From positions 85,001 to 149,000 of the forward strand of contig CAUYUJ010014319.1 of the NCBI GenBank assembly GCA_963575745.1: a stretch of 64,000 nucleotides of DNA. The letters are read 5' to 3'. This DNA is from Prorocentrum cordatum (taxonomy: Eukaryota > Sar > Dinophyceae > Prorocentrales > Prorocentraceae). The position numbers and the translations under genes are program-made. Shown in pieces: positions 21,360 to 30,055 of this stretch (position 1 is the first letter of the stretch; every line of letters starts with the position of its first letter). The notes under the pieces were generated by a model. The model saw only the letters and a program-made list of their open reading frames with translations, was not told the origin of the DNA and searched no databases.

Positions 21360-22485
21360 TTCGAGTGGGAGCGACACGTCACAGCCTCGTCGCGCAGTCC
21401 TGCGGTGAGAACACACGCTTGCCGCCCCCGCGCGGCGAAGACACGGCATGCGACGAGCTGAAACGGCACTGCCAGCCTTCACGCACGAACTCCGCGGCGC
21501 TCGGCCCAGGACAACGTCTCGCCCGCTCTCGCGCGGCCCCGCTGCCGCTGCCGCACTCGTGCCGGCGCCGCTTCCGAGCGAACCGTGCACGGAGCATCGA
21601 CGGAGACGTCAGGTCGCCCGCTCGCGTGCGGCCCCGCCCCCGACGACCTCGCGAGGGAAGAGCGTGCGCCGCGTCGGGGCGGGGGCGCCACCTCCGGGCG
21701 AGAGCTGCGCGGCGCCGAACACGAGGGCTGCGGCATCGTCAGCTCGCGCGTCGACGGATTGGCGAACGAACCGTGTGCGCCCCACCGGATGCGCGCCCCG
21801 TGCCATTCCTGCGACGCATTCTGCAACGTCGACGCCGAACGGTCGATGCTGAGAGGACAGACGTCGGCCTCGTACGAAAAGGACCAGATGGCCTAGTAGG
21901 ATAATATGCGAGTCAGGAACAGGGATGAGAACAGGAGGAGACAGAGAAACAGGTGTCAGGACGAGGGGTACCGGCACGCAGCAAGAGGTGGGGGGAAGGA
22001 GGAGGAGGAGGAGGAAGCAGGAGGACGGAGGAGGGATGAGGACGGAGGAGGGAGGATAATCATTCAATAGTCATGCATCAGGGGGCAAGGGCAGGGGAAA
22101 TGAGGGCAGCGACAGGACCACTAGCTCGCAAGTGGATGGCGAGAGGCCACCCACCGCGCCAGGATCGCCTGTCGCTAACAGAAGGAGGAGGCAGAGGGCA
22201 GCAGGATGAGGAGAGGGAGGAGAGAGGGGGTGGGAAGCGGAAAATGAGGGCGAGGAGGAACGGCCTCGGCCCACCCGCACGGAAGCTGATGGCGCCACGG
22301 CAGGCTGACTTTTCTCCGAAGCCCGGGCTGCGCCGAAACTCCAAGGCAAGAGCCCGTCGGCGACGAGGATCACCGAGCAGCGGGGCACCGCCAATAGCAG
22401 CACGCGAATCATGTACGGCACGGAAGTGACACGTGGACCCACCGCGTCTGCGTGAAGGCCGTCAAGCCATCTGTTGGATGGCACG
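21360..22485. other. no gene seen
   Basis: GC-rich sequence with open shadow frames on both strands, and purine-rich patches at 21990-22050 and 22180-22260. No domain, repeat family or splice-bounded exon could be supported. Confidence 0.4.
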
Positions 22486-23169
22486 CTATGGCGAAGACTC
22501 TAACAGCGCCTCCATGAAAATGCGATTGAGGTGGGTTGTAGCCTTGTCCTCAAGATGGTAGTCGTCCTTGTAAATACCTCCATGCGCTTGCCCAGGATAA
22601 CTCTTTGTCTCACTGTACGCATCGAGGACATCCCAGCCGTATTCCTTCGCAAGCTTTTTCTCCGCATTCACAATTGATTGATGGTCATGCGTCTTGTCAG
22701 TTCTCGAATGGGTCACCGTTTTCCATATGAATCGAGTCCCTTCACTCTTCTGGATATGAGCACCGGCTGCAAACAAATTGCGCAAACCTTTCGAACTCAG
22801 ATGACCCCATTTGCCGGAATTGAACACAACGTGCGTCGGCTTGGGCTGCAGCTTCATTACCACGCTACTCAACAAATGCACTGCACCTAAAGCATTCTTC
22901 CACTCTGCTGGCTGTTTGACTGTCCAACGAAACGGCGCAGCGCACTTCCCAACTAGTCGGCAACTGGCCTGCGCGGGACGCTCGTCCGAGGGATTGAAAT
23001 ACCCATTGAAAGAATAACCACCAAACCACCCAAAATACGAAATCGACGACCCGTTCCCGGGCAGTGAAAGGAAGCGATCCTCCACCCACTCACTGGCCAC
23101 GCCGTTCGGTCGGTCTTTGCGGCCACAGTGGCAGATCTCCGAAGCGTTCTCGCCCTGCAGCTGCTTGTT
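22486..23169 (-). CDS. PC-esterase / SGNH-type enzyme, last exon (catalytic C-terminus)
   Basis: The exon begins after a textbook acceptor (TTTTTCCTTTTTCAG, ending at 23170) and reads 227 codons to a stop. The phrase THVVFNSGKWGHL matches the Asn-x-Gly block of SGNH hydrolases, and IYKDDYHLEDKAT near the end has the Asp-x-x-His pair (DDYH) of the catalytic block. With the GDSL segment at 24600-24978 on the same strand, this is the C-terminal half of a secreted PC-esterase-like protein, the fold of TBL-type and CASD1-type sugar O-acetyl esterases and transferases. Likely substrate: extracellular or Golgi polysaccharide (inference). Cys residues and an ENAS glycosylation site fit a lumenal protein. 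Composition differs sharply from the repeat-rich flanks. Confidence 0.7.
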   Translation of the reverse strand, partial: NKQLQGENASEICHCGRKDRPNGVASEWVEDRFLSLPGNGSSISYFGWFGGYSFNGYFNPSDERPAQASCRLVGKCAAPFRWTVKQPAEWKNALGAVHLLSSVVMKLQPKPTHVVFNSGKWGHLSSKGLRNLFAAGAHIQKSEGTRFIWKTVTHSRTDKTHDHQSIVNAEKKLAKEYGWDVLDAYSETKSYPGQAHGGIYKDDYHLEDKATTHLNRIFMEALLESSP

Positions 23170-23259
23170 CTGAAAAAGGAAAAATCCGCCGCCGTGCCTT
23201 CAGCACAGAGTGGAGTGGGCCTCGAGGCGGGCGCCTTTTTTGAAGTCGGGGAGGGAGGG

Positions 23260-23535
23260 AGGAGGAGGAGGAGGAAAATAAGAAAAAGGAGGAGGAGGAG
23301 GAAGGGGGGAGGAGGAGGAGGAGGAGGAGGAGGAGGGTGGGCCTTGCAAGTTCTGCAAGGCCCACGCCCCGTTGGAGAAGTAATGCAACCATTTTCGCAG
23401 TTCCTCGCCCCTCCTCCTCCTCCCCCTCCTCCTCCTCCTCCTCCTCCTCCTCCTCCTCCTCCTCCTCCTCCTCCTCCTCCTCCTCCTCCTCCTCCTCCCC
23501 CCTCCCCCTCCTCCTCCTCCTCCTCCTCCTCCTTC
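23260..23535. repeat. (GGA)n - hairpin - (CTC)n inverted trinucleotide pair
   Basis: GGA-rich sequence (23260-23336) is followed by a perfect 12-bp stem with a 5-base loop (GTGGGCCTTGCA / TGCAAGGCCCAC, 23337-23365) and then about 40 CTC triplets (23405-23533). The two trinucleotide tracts are complementary and could pair around the hairpin. This lies in the intron before the last SGNH exon. Confidence 0.8.
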
Positions 23536-23689
23536 AGCCGCGGCCGACGGATTACAATGTTGAGTCAGCCGCGGCCGACGGATGAAGAGCGGATCCCGCG
23601 GCGCCCCCCGCACGACCATGGAAACTGTGAGGCGCGGGCCGACGGACGGCGCGCGAGAGTGGCATGGCGTTGCCAGGGCAGCGCAGGAC

Positions 23690-24015
23690 CCCGAAGACCC
23701 CCGAGCGTGGGCTTTTCCGACGCGTGAGCCTCTTCCTGGGGCACAAAGCTGCCGAAACCGCCGCTCGAGGCAACGTTGGCCACAGAGGGCGCGCCACTGG
23801 GAATCGAACAGTCATACAGGTCCACCTCCTCCGTCCTCCCTGCCCGCTCCTCCTCTGATGGCTGGACTCCCCTCCTGGGATGCGGGTGGGGGAAGGACGA
23901 AGTGGATCTGCACAGCAATTATACCCCGAGTCTCGTTTACCATCCAATCGGCGATCCTCAGAATGTGTTCGCGCCGACGTCTGCCTGTCCACCGAAACCC
24001 TTCAGTACAACGCAG
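23690..24015 (-). other. possible internal exons of the SGNH gene
   Basis: Two minus-strand stretches read as natural protein. Around 24010-23915 there is CTEGFRWTGRRRREHILRIA then DWMVNETRG. Around 23830-23720 there is VDLYDCSIPSGAPSVANVAS then SGGFGSFVPQEEAHASEKP. They lie between the GDSL exon and the DxxH exon in the right order and strand, but I cannot fix their borders or join them in frame. Confidence 0.3.
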
Positions 24016-24401
24016 GCGGTGTGACGGGGACCCACGCAGGCTTCGCACTATCGGTGAAGCTGCGCGCACACTGGGCTGCAGCACGTCCTGAGGATCGTCG
24101 ACTCAAAAGCTCCCGGAGGCCCCCCGCGAGGCCCCCATGGAGGCCACCGCGCTGGCGGCTCCCCCAAACCTGCGCGGTCGTGACTCGGCTACGGCGTGGG
24201 ACCGGCCCCCGCCCCCCCCGCAGGCCCGGACCCCCTTCCCACGGGCACCGGCTCTGCATCTCGAGCCCGTGCTTGACGGTCCCCAGGCCGAGTGGGGGCC
24301 CTCTGCAAGGGAAAAAGGCGCTGTCAAAAATCTGCCGTCGTCCTGGTGTCACGGCACGGGGGGGCGGGGAAGGGGGGGGGGTCCTGGAGGCCCCCCACTT
24401 C

Positions 24402-24552
24402 AGGAGGGAAAAGAGCACACAGACACACTTAATCGACGGTTCCCCAGAAAAGATGGGAACATATGGGAAGTGGGGGGGGAGACAAAAGCCCAGCAAATGT
24501 GGGAAAACATGGGGGATCCTGCTGCGTGTGTGTTGCGACCTGCGGCCCCCCC
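24402..24552 (-). mobile_element. family B miniature element, reverse orientation
   Basis: Reads in reverse complement as family B: CAGGAGGG and ACACAGACACACTTAATCGA at one side, GGGGGATCCTGCTGCGTGTG at the other. The GGGCCCCTTC-like end is degraded into a C run. It lies between the GDSL exon and the next candidate exons, so it is intronic or disrupts the gene. Confidence 0.65.
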
Positions 24553-24599
24553 CCCGTCCCGGAGGCTCCCAGGGCACGGTGGCGGACGAGGCCGCAGGC

Positions 24600-24978
24600 C
24601 GCCGCACAGTCTCCAGCGGTCCTGGTAGCTGTGAGCGTCGGGCACCCTCGAGGGCTCCGAGGGGCGCGCCTCGCCGTGCAGCAGCCACGACGCCAGGTTG
24701 AAGTACTGCTGGCGCATCAGAGAGTCTCCGACGAGGACGAGGTGCGGCTGCCTCGGCCTCTGCTGCAGCGCGCGCACGGCCTCGCGCAGCACGCCGCCGT
24801 CGCCCTCCTCCGCGTCCGAGGGCGGAGCTGCGCGCACGGCCCTGCTCCGGGCCCGGAACACCGCGTCCTCGGCCTGCCAGTCGGAGATCTCGGGCTCGCT
24901 CCCCTCCAGTCGGAGTGCCGCTGGCCTGGTGAGCACCGCGGTGAGGCAGGCAAGCGCCAGGGCGCGCTCCCAGGGCAT
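24600..24978 (-). CDS. PC-esterase / SGNH-type enzyme, first exon (signal peptide and GDSL block)
   Basis: An ATG at 24978 opens MPWERALALACLTAVLTRPA, a convincing signal peptide. After a charged region comes HLVLVGDSLMRQQYFNLASW, the GDS block of PC-esterase/TBL proteins, where the Ser is the nucleophile. The frame stays protein-like to HSYQDRWRLCGG near 24600, where an exon should end; a GTGCGG there is a possible donor. The catalytic partner block lies at 22486-23169 on the same strand. A family B element sits just downstream. An upstream in-frame GTG could add eight residues, but the ATG gives the better signal sequence. Confidence 0.6.
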
Positions 24979-25203
24979 CGGGGCCGACTCAGAAGACACG
25001 TGCCATAATGGATGGGCTTAATAAGCGAGTGAAAGCCTGTATGATTATGGTTGACCTCGAACCGAAACGGTGACGAAACCAACGTGATGAGAGAGAGAAG
25101 CATAACAGCACAAGGGGGACGCGGACGAGGACAAGCACGACGACGATAAAGGCGGCGACGAGGAGGAACGACCGCGGGTACCAGGACGAGCACGAGGACG
25201 ATG

Positions 25204-25379
25204 ACGGCAACCAGTGGGAGGGGCAAGAGGAGGAGGAGGAGGAGAAGAGGAGGAGGAGAAGGGATGAGCGCCACAGGAGGAGAAGGGATAGGTTGGCCTA
25301 ACGTAAAAATGAAGAGAAGGGGGAAGAAGAGGAGGGGGAGGAGGAGGAGGAGGAGGAGGAGGAGGAGGAGGAGGAGGAT
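25204..25379 (+). repeat. (GGA)n tract abutting the retrotransposon 3' end
   Basis: Purine-rich sequence becoming a pure run of about 17 GGA triplets at 25330-25379, directly joined to TGCCCGCGGGGTGAGG, the end of the retrotransposon. On the element's own strand this reads as a (TCC)n tail. Confidence 0.85.
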
Positions 25380-25462
25380 GCCCGCGGGGTGAGGCGGACC
25401 GCGTCGAGCCACGGCCACCCCTGCGAGGCGCGCGCCCCACGCGCGCCCGCGCCTCGGCGCAG

Positions 25463-28400
25463 CTACGCGCCCGAGGCTGTCGGCCAGGCCTCACCCCGCG
25501 CGGCCCGCAGCAGCCTCGCCACCTTGGCTGCCAAGCCTGGCGAGCTGCTGCGCTCCCGCGCGCCGCGCCGCGGCCTCGGCCCGCCGCCTCCGCCGCCCAC
25601 AGCCCCTGCTTCGCATCGAGCAGCAGAGCCACCTGCGGGCGGCGGCCTCACCTCCTGCAGCTCGCCCTCCATGGCCACGTCGTCGCCGCCCGCAGCCCCT
25701 GCTTCGCATCGAGCAGCAGGTTCCCCTGCAGGCGGCTGGACCTCCTCCTGCGGCCTGACCTCTGTGGCCTCGCGCGGCGGGGACGGTCCGCCGTCGCCGC
25801 CACCTGCAGCCACCTCGTCTCCTCCCTGCGCAGGGCCCGCCACAGGCCGCTGGCTCTCGTCCTGCTGCTTGACCACCTGGGCCACGCGCCTCGGCGACTG
25901 CGAGGGCGGCGTCAGCTCGGCCAGCCTCGGCGAGCTGCTGCGCACACGCGCGCGTCGCCGCAGGCCAGGCCCTCCGCCGCCGCCCGCAGCCCCTGCCGCG
26001 CCACGTGCCGCGGCATGGGGCACCGCGGCTGCGCGCCTGCCGCCAGCTCGCCCTCTCGGGCCAGCCACCACGCTGTAGTCCTCCACGTCGTCCGCCAGCA
26101 CCTGGACCCCACTGGCCTCGCTTGGCTGGGGCGATCCGCCGCCGCTGCCACCTGCAGCCACCTCGTCTCTTCTCTCGGCAGGGCCCGCCTCAGGCCGCTG
26201 GCTGCCCTCCTGCTGCCTGGCCACCTCGGCCGCCGTCCTCGGCGCCAGCAAGGGCGGCGTCGGAGCGGCCTGCCTCTGCGAGCTGCTGCACGCAACCGCG
26301 CGGCGCCGCGGGCCTGGCCCGCCGCCGCCGCCCGCAGGCCCTGCCTCGCCTCTCGCGGCATCCTGGCGCGCCGCGGCTGCACGCCCTCCGCCAGCTCGCC
26401 CTCTCGGGCCAGCCGCAGCGCGGTAGCCCCCAGGGGTCAGGGGACGCAGGAAGCACACATCCTCCCCGCCACCTGGAGCTCCTTCTGGCGTGCGCAAGGC
26501 GTGGCTGTCCTCTTCCCTCGCGATGTCCTGCGGCGGCTGGCCCCTCTCCCCCTGCGCGTCGTCCGCCATCATCGGCGGGGGCGGTCCGCCGCTGCTGGCA
26601 CCTGTGGCCACCTCGTCTCCTCCCTCGGCAGGGCCCGCCTCCGTCCGCTGGCTCTCCTCCTGCTGCTGCTTGGCCACCTTGGCCGCCCGCCTCGGCGACC
26701 TCGAGGGCGGCGTCAGCGCGGCTCGCCTCAGCGATCGGCTGCGCACACGCGTGCGGCGCCGCGGGCCTGGCCCTCCACCGCCGCCCGCAGGCCCAGCTTC
26801 GTCACCTGCCTCGGCCTGGTGCGCCGCGGCTGCACGCCTGCCTCCAGCTCGTCCTCTCAGGCCAGCCGCCGCTCTGGAGCCCTCAGGGGTCAGGGGGCGC
26901 AGTGAGCCCGCTTCCTCCTCTGCCCCACCACCTGGAGCTCCTCCTGGCGGCCTCCAGGAGTGGCCGTCCTCCTCCTCTGCGATGTCCCGCGGCGACTGGC
27001 CTCTCCCCTCCTGCACGTCATCCGCCAGCGCCGTGATGTTGACTGCCACCTCGCTGACCACCTTCGGAGCCAGCCCCTTCCTCAACCTCGCGACTGCGGC
27101 GGCACCTGCAGCCGACGGGACTCTCCTGCACTCGAGGTGGAAGGAGCTCGCCCTGGCCGCGCCTGTGAACCCGCACGCCCTGCACGCGACCAGCGGCATC
27201 CTGCGCACCAGCAGCCTCCCATCCACAGGCGCAAGTAGCACCAGGTCGTGCGACGCCCTCTGCTGCGCCTTCAGCCTGTTGTTGGCCCTGATCGCCTCGG
27301 CTACGATGCTGCCAGGGCACTCACCCGATCTGCCTGACCATCTGCAAACCTCGCACCAGGGGCGCTGTCCAGGCGGCCTCCGCCAGACACAGGCCATCCT
27401 CGCCGCTGGCTCCCTGCGCACTGGCAGCGCTCGCTGCACCTTCGTCTTGCCGTGCGTGGTGTCGCTGCCGTCGATCCAGCTGCCGACTGCCGCGCACCAC
27501 ATGGCTACCCGTTCGACCACGTCTCGGCTCCTCTCCAGGCGCTCTCTGTCCCGCGCGGGGAGGCGCCCGCTGGCCGCCGCAGCCCTTGCCGCCCTGTCTG
27601 CCAGTCGGTTGCCGTACCAATCTCTGTACAGCACCTCGCCTGGCGCCACCTGCCGCCGCGTACTGTGGCTGGGCATCCACCTGAGGCTGACCTCATGCCC
27701 GAGCCCTCCTCGCTCGTCCAGCAGGTCCCAGGCTCGCCGCCACAGGTGAGCCCACGTGTACGCGTAGCCCGTGGTGCCTGCCCTGCCGACCTTGTAGAAG
27801 CCGTCGTACACGTACTTGGAGTCGACCACCAGCACCGTGACCCCTTGGCCAAACCTGAGCGCCATGATCACCGCCGTGAGCTCCCCGCCGTTGATGTCCA
27901 CGCAGGGGCCCTCCATCTGGCCAGCGATGGAAGCCCTGTAGCCGTCACTGTGCGCCTGCAGCGCCACCGCACTCCAGCCAACTGCCGCCACCTCCTCGTA
28001 GTCCGCCTCGAACGCCGAGCCGTCGAGAAACAGCTCACCTTCAGGAAGAGTGCCTCCACCGTGGTCGCCCTTCCAGCACACGTCGCTGCACACTGGCGGG
28101 CGGCAGATGCCCCGTGGTGCCGGCCACAGGCACCTCTCCAGCAGCAGCTGCACCTCAGGCTTTCCGCTCTGCCTTCGGAGGCCTGCCAAATCCTCAGGGA
28201 CCGTCAGCACCTCACTCCAGCAAGGGCAGTCGAAGTGCCTGTGCATCAGCGTGCCCCTGGCGCCACACCTCAAGCACTCAGCACTGGTCGTCAGCCCCTT
28301 CTCCTCCTTGCGCGCCTGAGTCCACTGCCCATCGATGATGAGGGACCTCAGGTAGGCCTGCTCTCGCGCCGTCAACCGAACCCTGGTGCGAGGGGCTCCC

Positions 28401-30055
28401 TCCTCACGGCGTGGCTCGTCGGCTTTCCTGGCACAGCCAGAGGAGGTGAGCCTGACCAGGGGCTCCAGCTCGCCGCCACCAGCCAAGTGCGCGCACCCTG
28501 GGGCTTTGCTGACCTGCCTCCACTGCCAGCGCTGCACTGCTCTCCTCATCAGCTTGGCCACGACCCACGGCGCGCAGTCGAAGGGCGCGATGGCCACGCC
28601 GTTGTCCATGACCCAGCAGTTGGCGTTGACGACGTCCCAGCCGATCCTCCTGAGGGAGAGCACCGTCGCTGCGCACGGGCCCTGCACGTGCACCCAGGAC
28701 ACGGGCCGCTTGTCCTCGAGCCCCTGCCACACCATGTGCAGCGGCACCCACTGCTCCCAGACCGCACGCAGCAACATCAGGACCGGCTTGCAGGTCGCGT
28801 CGTAGATCGGGTCGAGACCTGCCTGGAGCATGAGCCCGAGCGACCTGGACTTGCTCGCCGTGGTGTTGGAGATCGCGACGAACGTGAGGGTCCTGGCGCG
28901 GTCCAGCTCCCCTTCCGTGCAGCCCGTGATGGCCGTGCCGTACCCGATGCATGGGTGCAACCCCGTCTTCACGATCCTCTTGGTGGCCTTCCGCTTGGCC
29001 TTGACCACCTGCAGCACTTTGATCCTGCGCAGCCTGCCTCTCGCCTGCGCCATCCTGTCATGACGAACAGCTCGTCCTATCCTCTTGCCCCCACTGAAGT
29101 CGACCCCCAAGTTCCTCTCCTGCCCCGTGGCGCGCACCCCCAGCGGCTTCAACAGGCGCTTCTCGAGCTCCTGCCTCGCTGCTGGCACATTCGCTAGCGC
29201 CCTGGATTTCTTCACCGCGATCTCCAGGTCGGCCTCGCCGAGCAGTACCTTGAGGTGCCTGGCCGCCAGCGTGAGGTCATTGACTGTCCGCTGGAAGCCG
29301 CCCACCCTCTTCAAGATGATGTCGTCCACGACCACCGACATCGCCAGCGTGGGCACCAGCTCCTGAAGCTTGTCCAGCGGCTCCAGCAGCAGCATCTTGA
29401 GCATGAGCGTCGCCAGCCCGTCTCCAGGCAGCACCGCCTGCTCGGTGCAGATGGCGTTGCTGACGGCTTCGTCCCGCGCCAGCCACCTGGGCGCTCGGTA
29501 CAAACTCACCTGCAGCTTGAGCTGCCAGAGCGGGAAGCCCGTCCGCTGGGCGGCCTGGATGAGGCGCCCATGCTGCACCTGCTCGTACGCCTTGAGCAGG
29601 TCCAGGAGGATGAGGGCCGCGACCCAGCTGGATGCATCGCCAGCTTCGCGCCCCTTCGCTGTCGCCCACTCGCACTCCACGGCCTGCTGCCAGACTGCCC
29701 TCTCGCAGCCTCTGCCGCGCGCAGCCCAGAAAAACGGTCGATCATTCTTGCGCTCCCACTCCTCCGCCAGGGGCTTGCGCAACCTCGTCTGCACCCTCGC
29801 GAGGACGTGCACGATGGCCACGGGGCGCACGCCGCCCAGCCTCTTGGCCAAGAACACGATCTTGCTCTGGATCTGCGGCCACTCCGCGGCCTGCTCGACC
29901 GCCACCACAATGTCGATGAGGGTCTCTATCCCCTCGTCGCTGAGCTCCAGCAGCTGCCTCGGCTTGATCGCCTCGAAACCCGTGGCTGTGCCCTTCCTGA
30001 AGGACCTCAGGACTGCCCGCATCACCTCGCAGCTGGGCCTGGGGGGGGCGCTCAC
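25463..30055 (-). CDS. retrotransposon reverse transcriptase - RNase H polyprotein (rest of ORF2)
   Basis: About 1530 codons. RT motifs (numbered from 30055): KIVFLAKRLGGVRPVAIVHV (66-85), motif A LLDLLKAYEQV (Asp152), motif B LPGDGLATLML, motif C SVVVDDIILK (Asp244, Asp245), KK at 282-283. A Cys/His knuckle follows (CLRCGARGTLMHRHFDC, 594-610). RNase H has all four acidic residues: LFLDGS (678), GGEL (725), VVDSKYVYDG (745) and GNRLADRAA (820), with the PSHS histidine. Two more zinc-finger-like groups lie near 889-913 and 958-976. Residues 1010-1530 are Gly/Ala/Arg/Pro-rich imperfect repeats. The first codons have no natural ATG; synthesis presumably continues from the endonuclease frame. 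It would act in the element's ribonucleoprotein on nuclear DNA. Confidence 0.9.
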   Translation of the reverse strand: MSAPPRPSCEVMRAVLRSFRKGTATGFEAIKPRQLLELSDEGIETLIDIVVAVEQAAEWPQIQSKIVFLAKRLGGVRPVAIVHVLARVQTRLRKPLAEEWERKNDRPFFWAARGRGCERAVWQQAVECEWATAKGREAGDASSWVAALILLDLLKAYEQVQHGRLIQAAQRTGFPLWQLKLQVSLYRAPRWLARDEAVSNAICTEQAVLPGDGLATLMLKMLLLEPLDKLQELVPTLAMSVVVDDIILKRVGGFQRTVNDLTLAARHLKVLLGEADLEIAVKKSRALANVPAARQELEKRLLKPLGVRATGQERNLGVDFSGGKRIGRAVRHDRMAQARGRLRRIKVLQVVKAKRKATKRIVKTGLHPCIGYGTAITGCTEGELDRARTLTFVAISNTTASKSRSLGLMLQAGLDPIYDATCKPVLMLLRAVWEQWVPLHMVWQGLEDKRPVSWVHVQGPCAATVLSLRRIGWDVVNANCWVMDNGVAIAPFDCAPWVVAKLMRRAVQRWQWRQVSKAPGCAHLAGGGELEPLVRLTSSGCARKADEPRREEGAPRTRVRLTAREQAYLRSLIIDGQWTQARKEEKGLTTSAECLRCGARGTLMHRHFDCPCWSEVLTVPEDLAGLRRQSGKPEVQLLLERCLWPAPRGICRPPVCSDVCWKGDHGGGTLPEGELFLDGSAFEADYEEVAAVGWSAVALQAHSDGYRASIAGQMEGPCVDINGGELTAVIMALRFGQGVTVLVVDSKYVYDGFYKVGRAGTTGYAYTWAHLWRRAWDLLDERGGLGHEVSLRWMPSHSTRRQVAPGEVLYRDWYGNRLADRAARAAAASGRLPARDRERLERSRDVVERVAMWCAAVGSWIDGSDTTHGKTKVQRALPVRREPAARMACVWRRPPGQRPWCEVCRWSGRSGECPGSIVAEAIRANNRLKAQQRASHDLVLLAPVDGRLLVRRMPLVACRACGFTGAARASSFHLECRRVPSAAGAAAVARLRKGLAPKVVSEVAVNITALADDVQEGRGQSPRDIAEEEDGHSWRPPGGAPGGGAEEEAGSLRPLTPEGSRAAAGLRGRAGGRRAAAAHQAEAGDEAGPAGGGGGPGPRRRTRVRSRSLRRAALTPPSRSPRRAAKVAKQQQEESQRTEAGPAEGGDEVATGASSGGPPPPMMADDAQGERGQPPQDIAREEDSHALRTPEGAPGGGEDVCFLRPLTPGGYRAAAGPRGRAGGGRAAAARQDAARGEAGPAGGGGGPGPRRRAVACSSSQRQAAPTPPLLAPRTAAEVARQQEGSQRPEAGPAERRDEVAAGGSGGGSPQPSEASGVQVLADDVEDYSVVAGPRGRAGGRRAAAVPHAAARGAAGAAGGGGGPGLRRRARVRSSSPRLAELTPPSQSPRRVAQVVKQQDESQRPVAGPAQGGDEVAAGGGDGGPSPPREATEVRPQEEVQPPAGEPAARCEAGAAGGDDVAMEGELQEVRPPPAGGSAARCEAGAVGGGGGGPRPRRGARERSSSPGLAAKVARLLRAARGEAWPTASGA

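Noticed and set aside
25389-29200. Plus-strand frames of 200-580 codons opposite the RT region
   Set aside because: Pro/Ala/Arg-rich antisense shadows of a coding strand with complete catalytic motifs.
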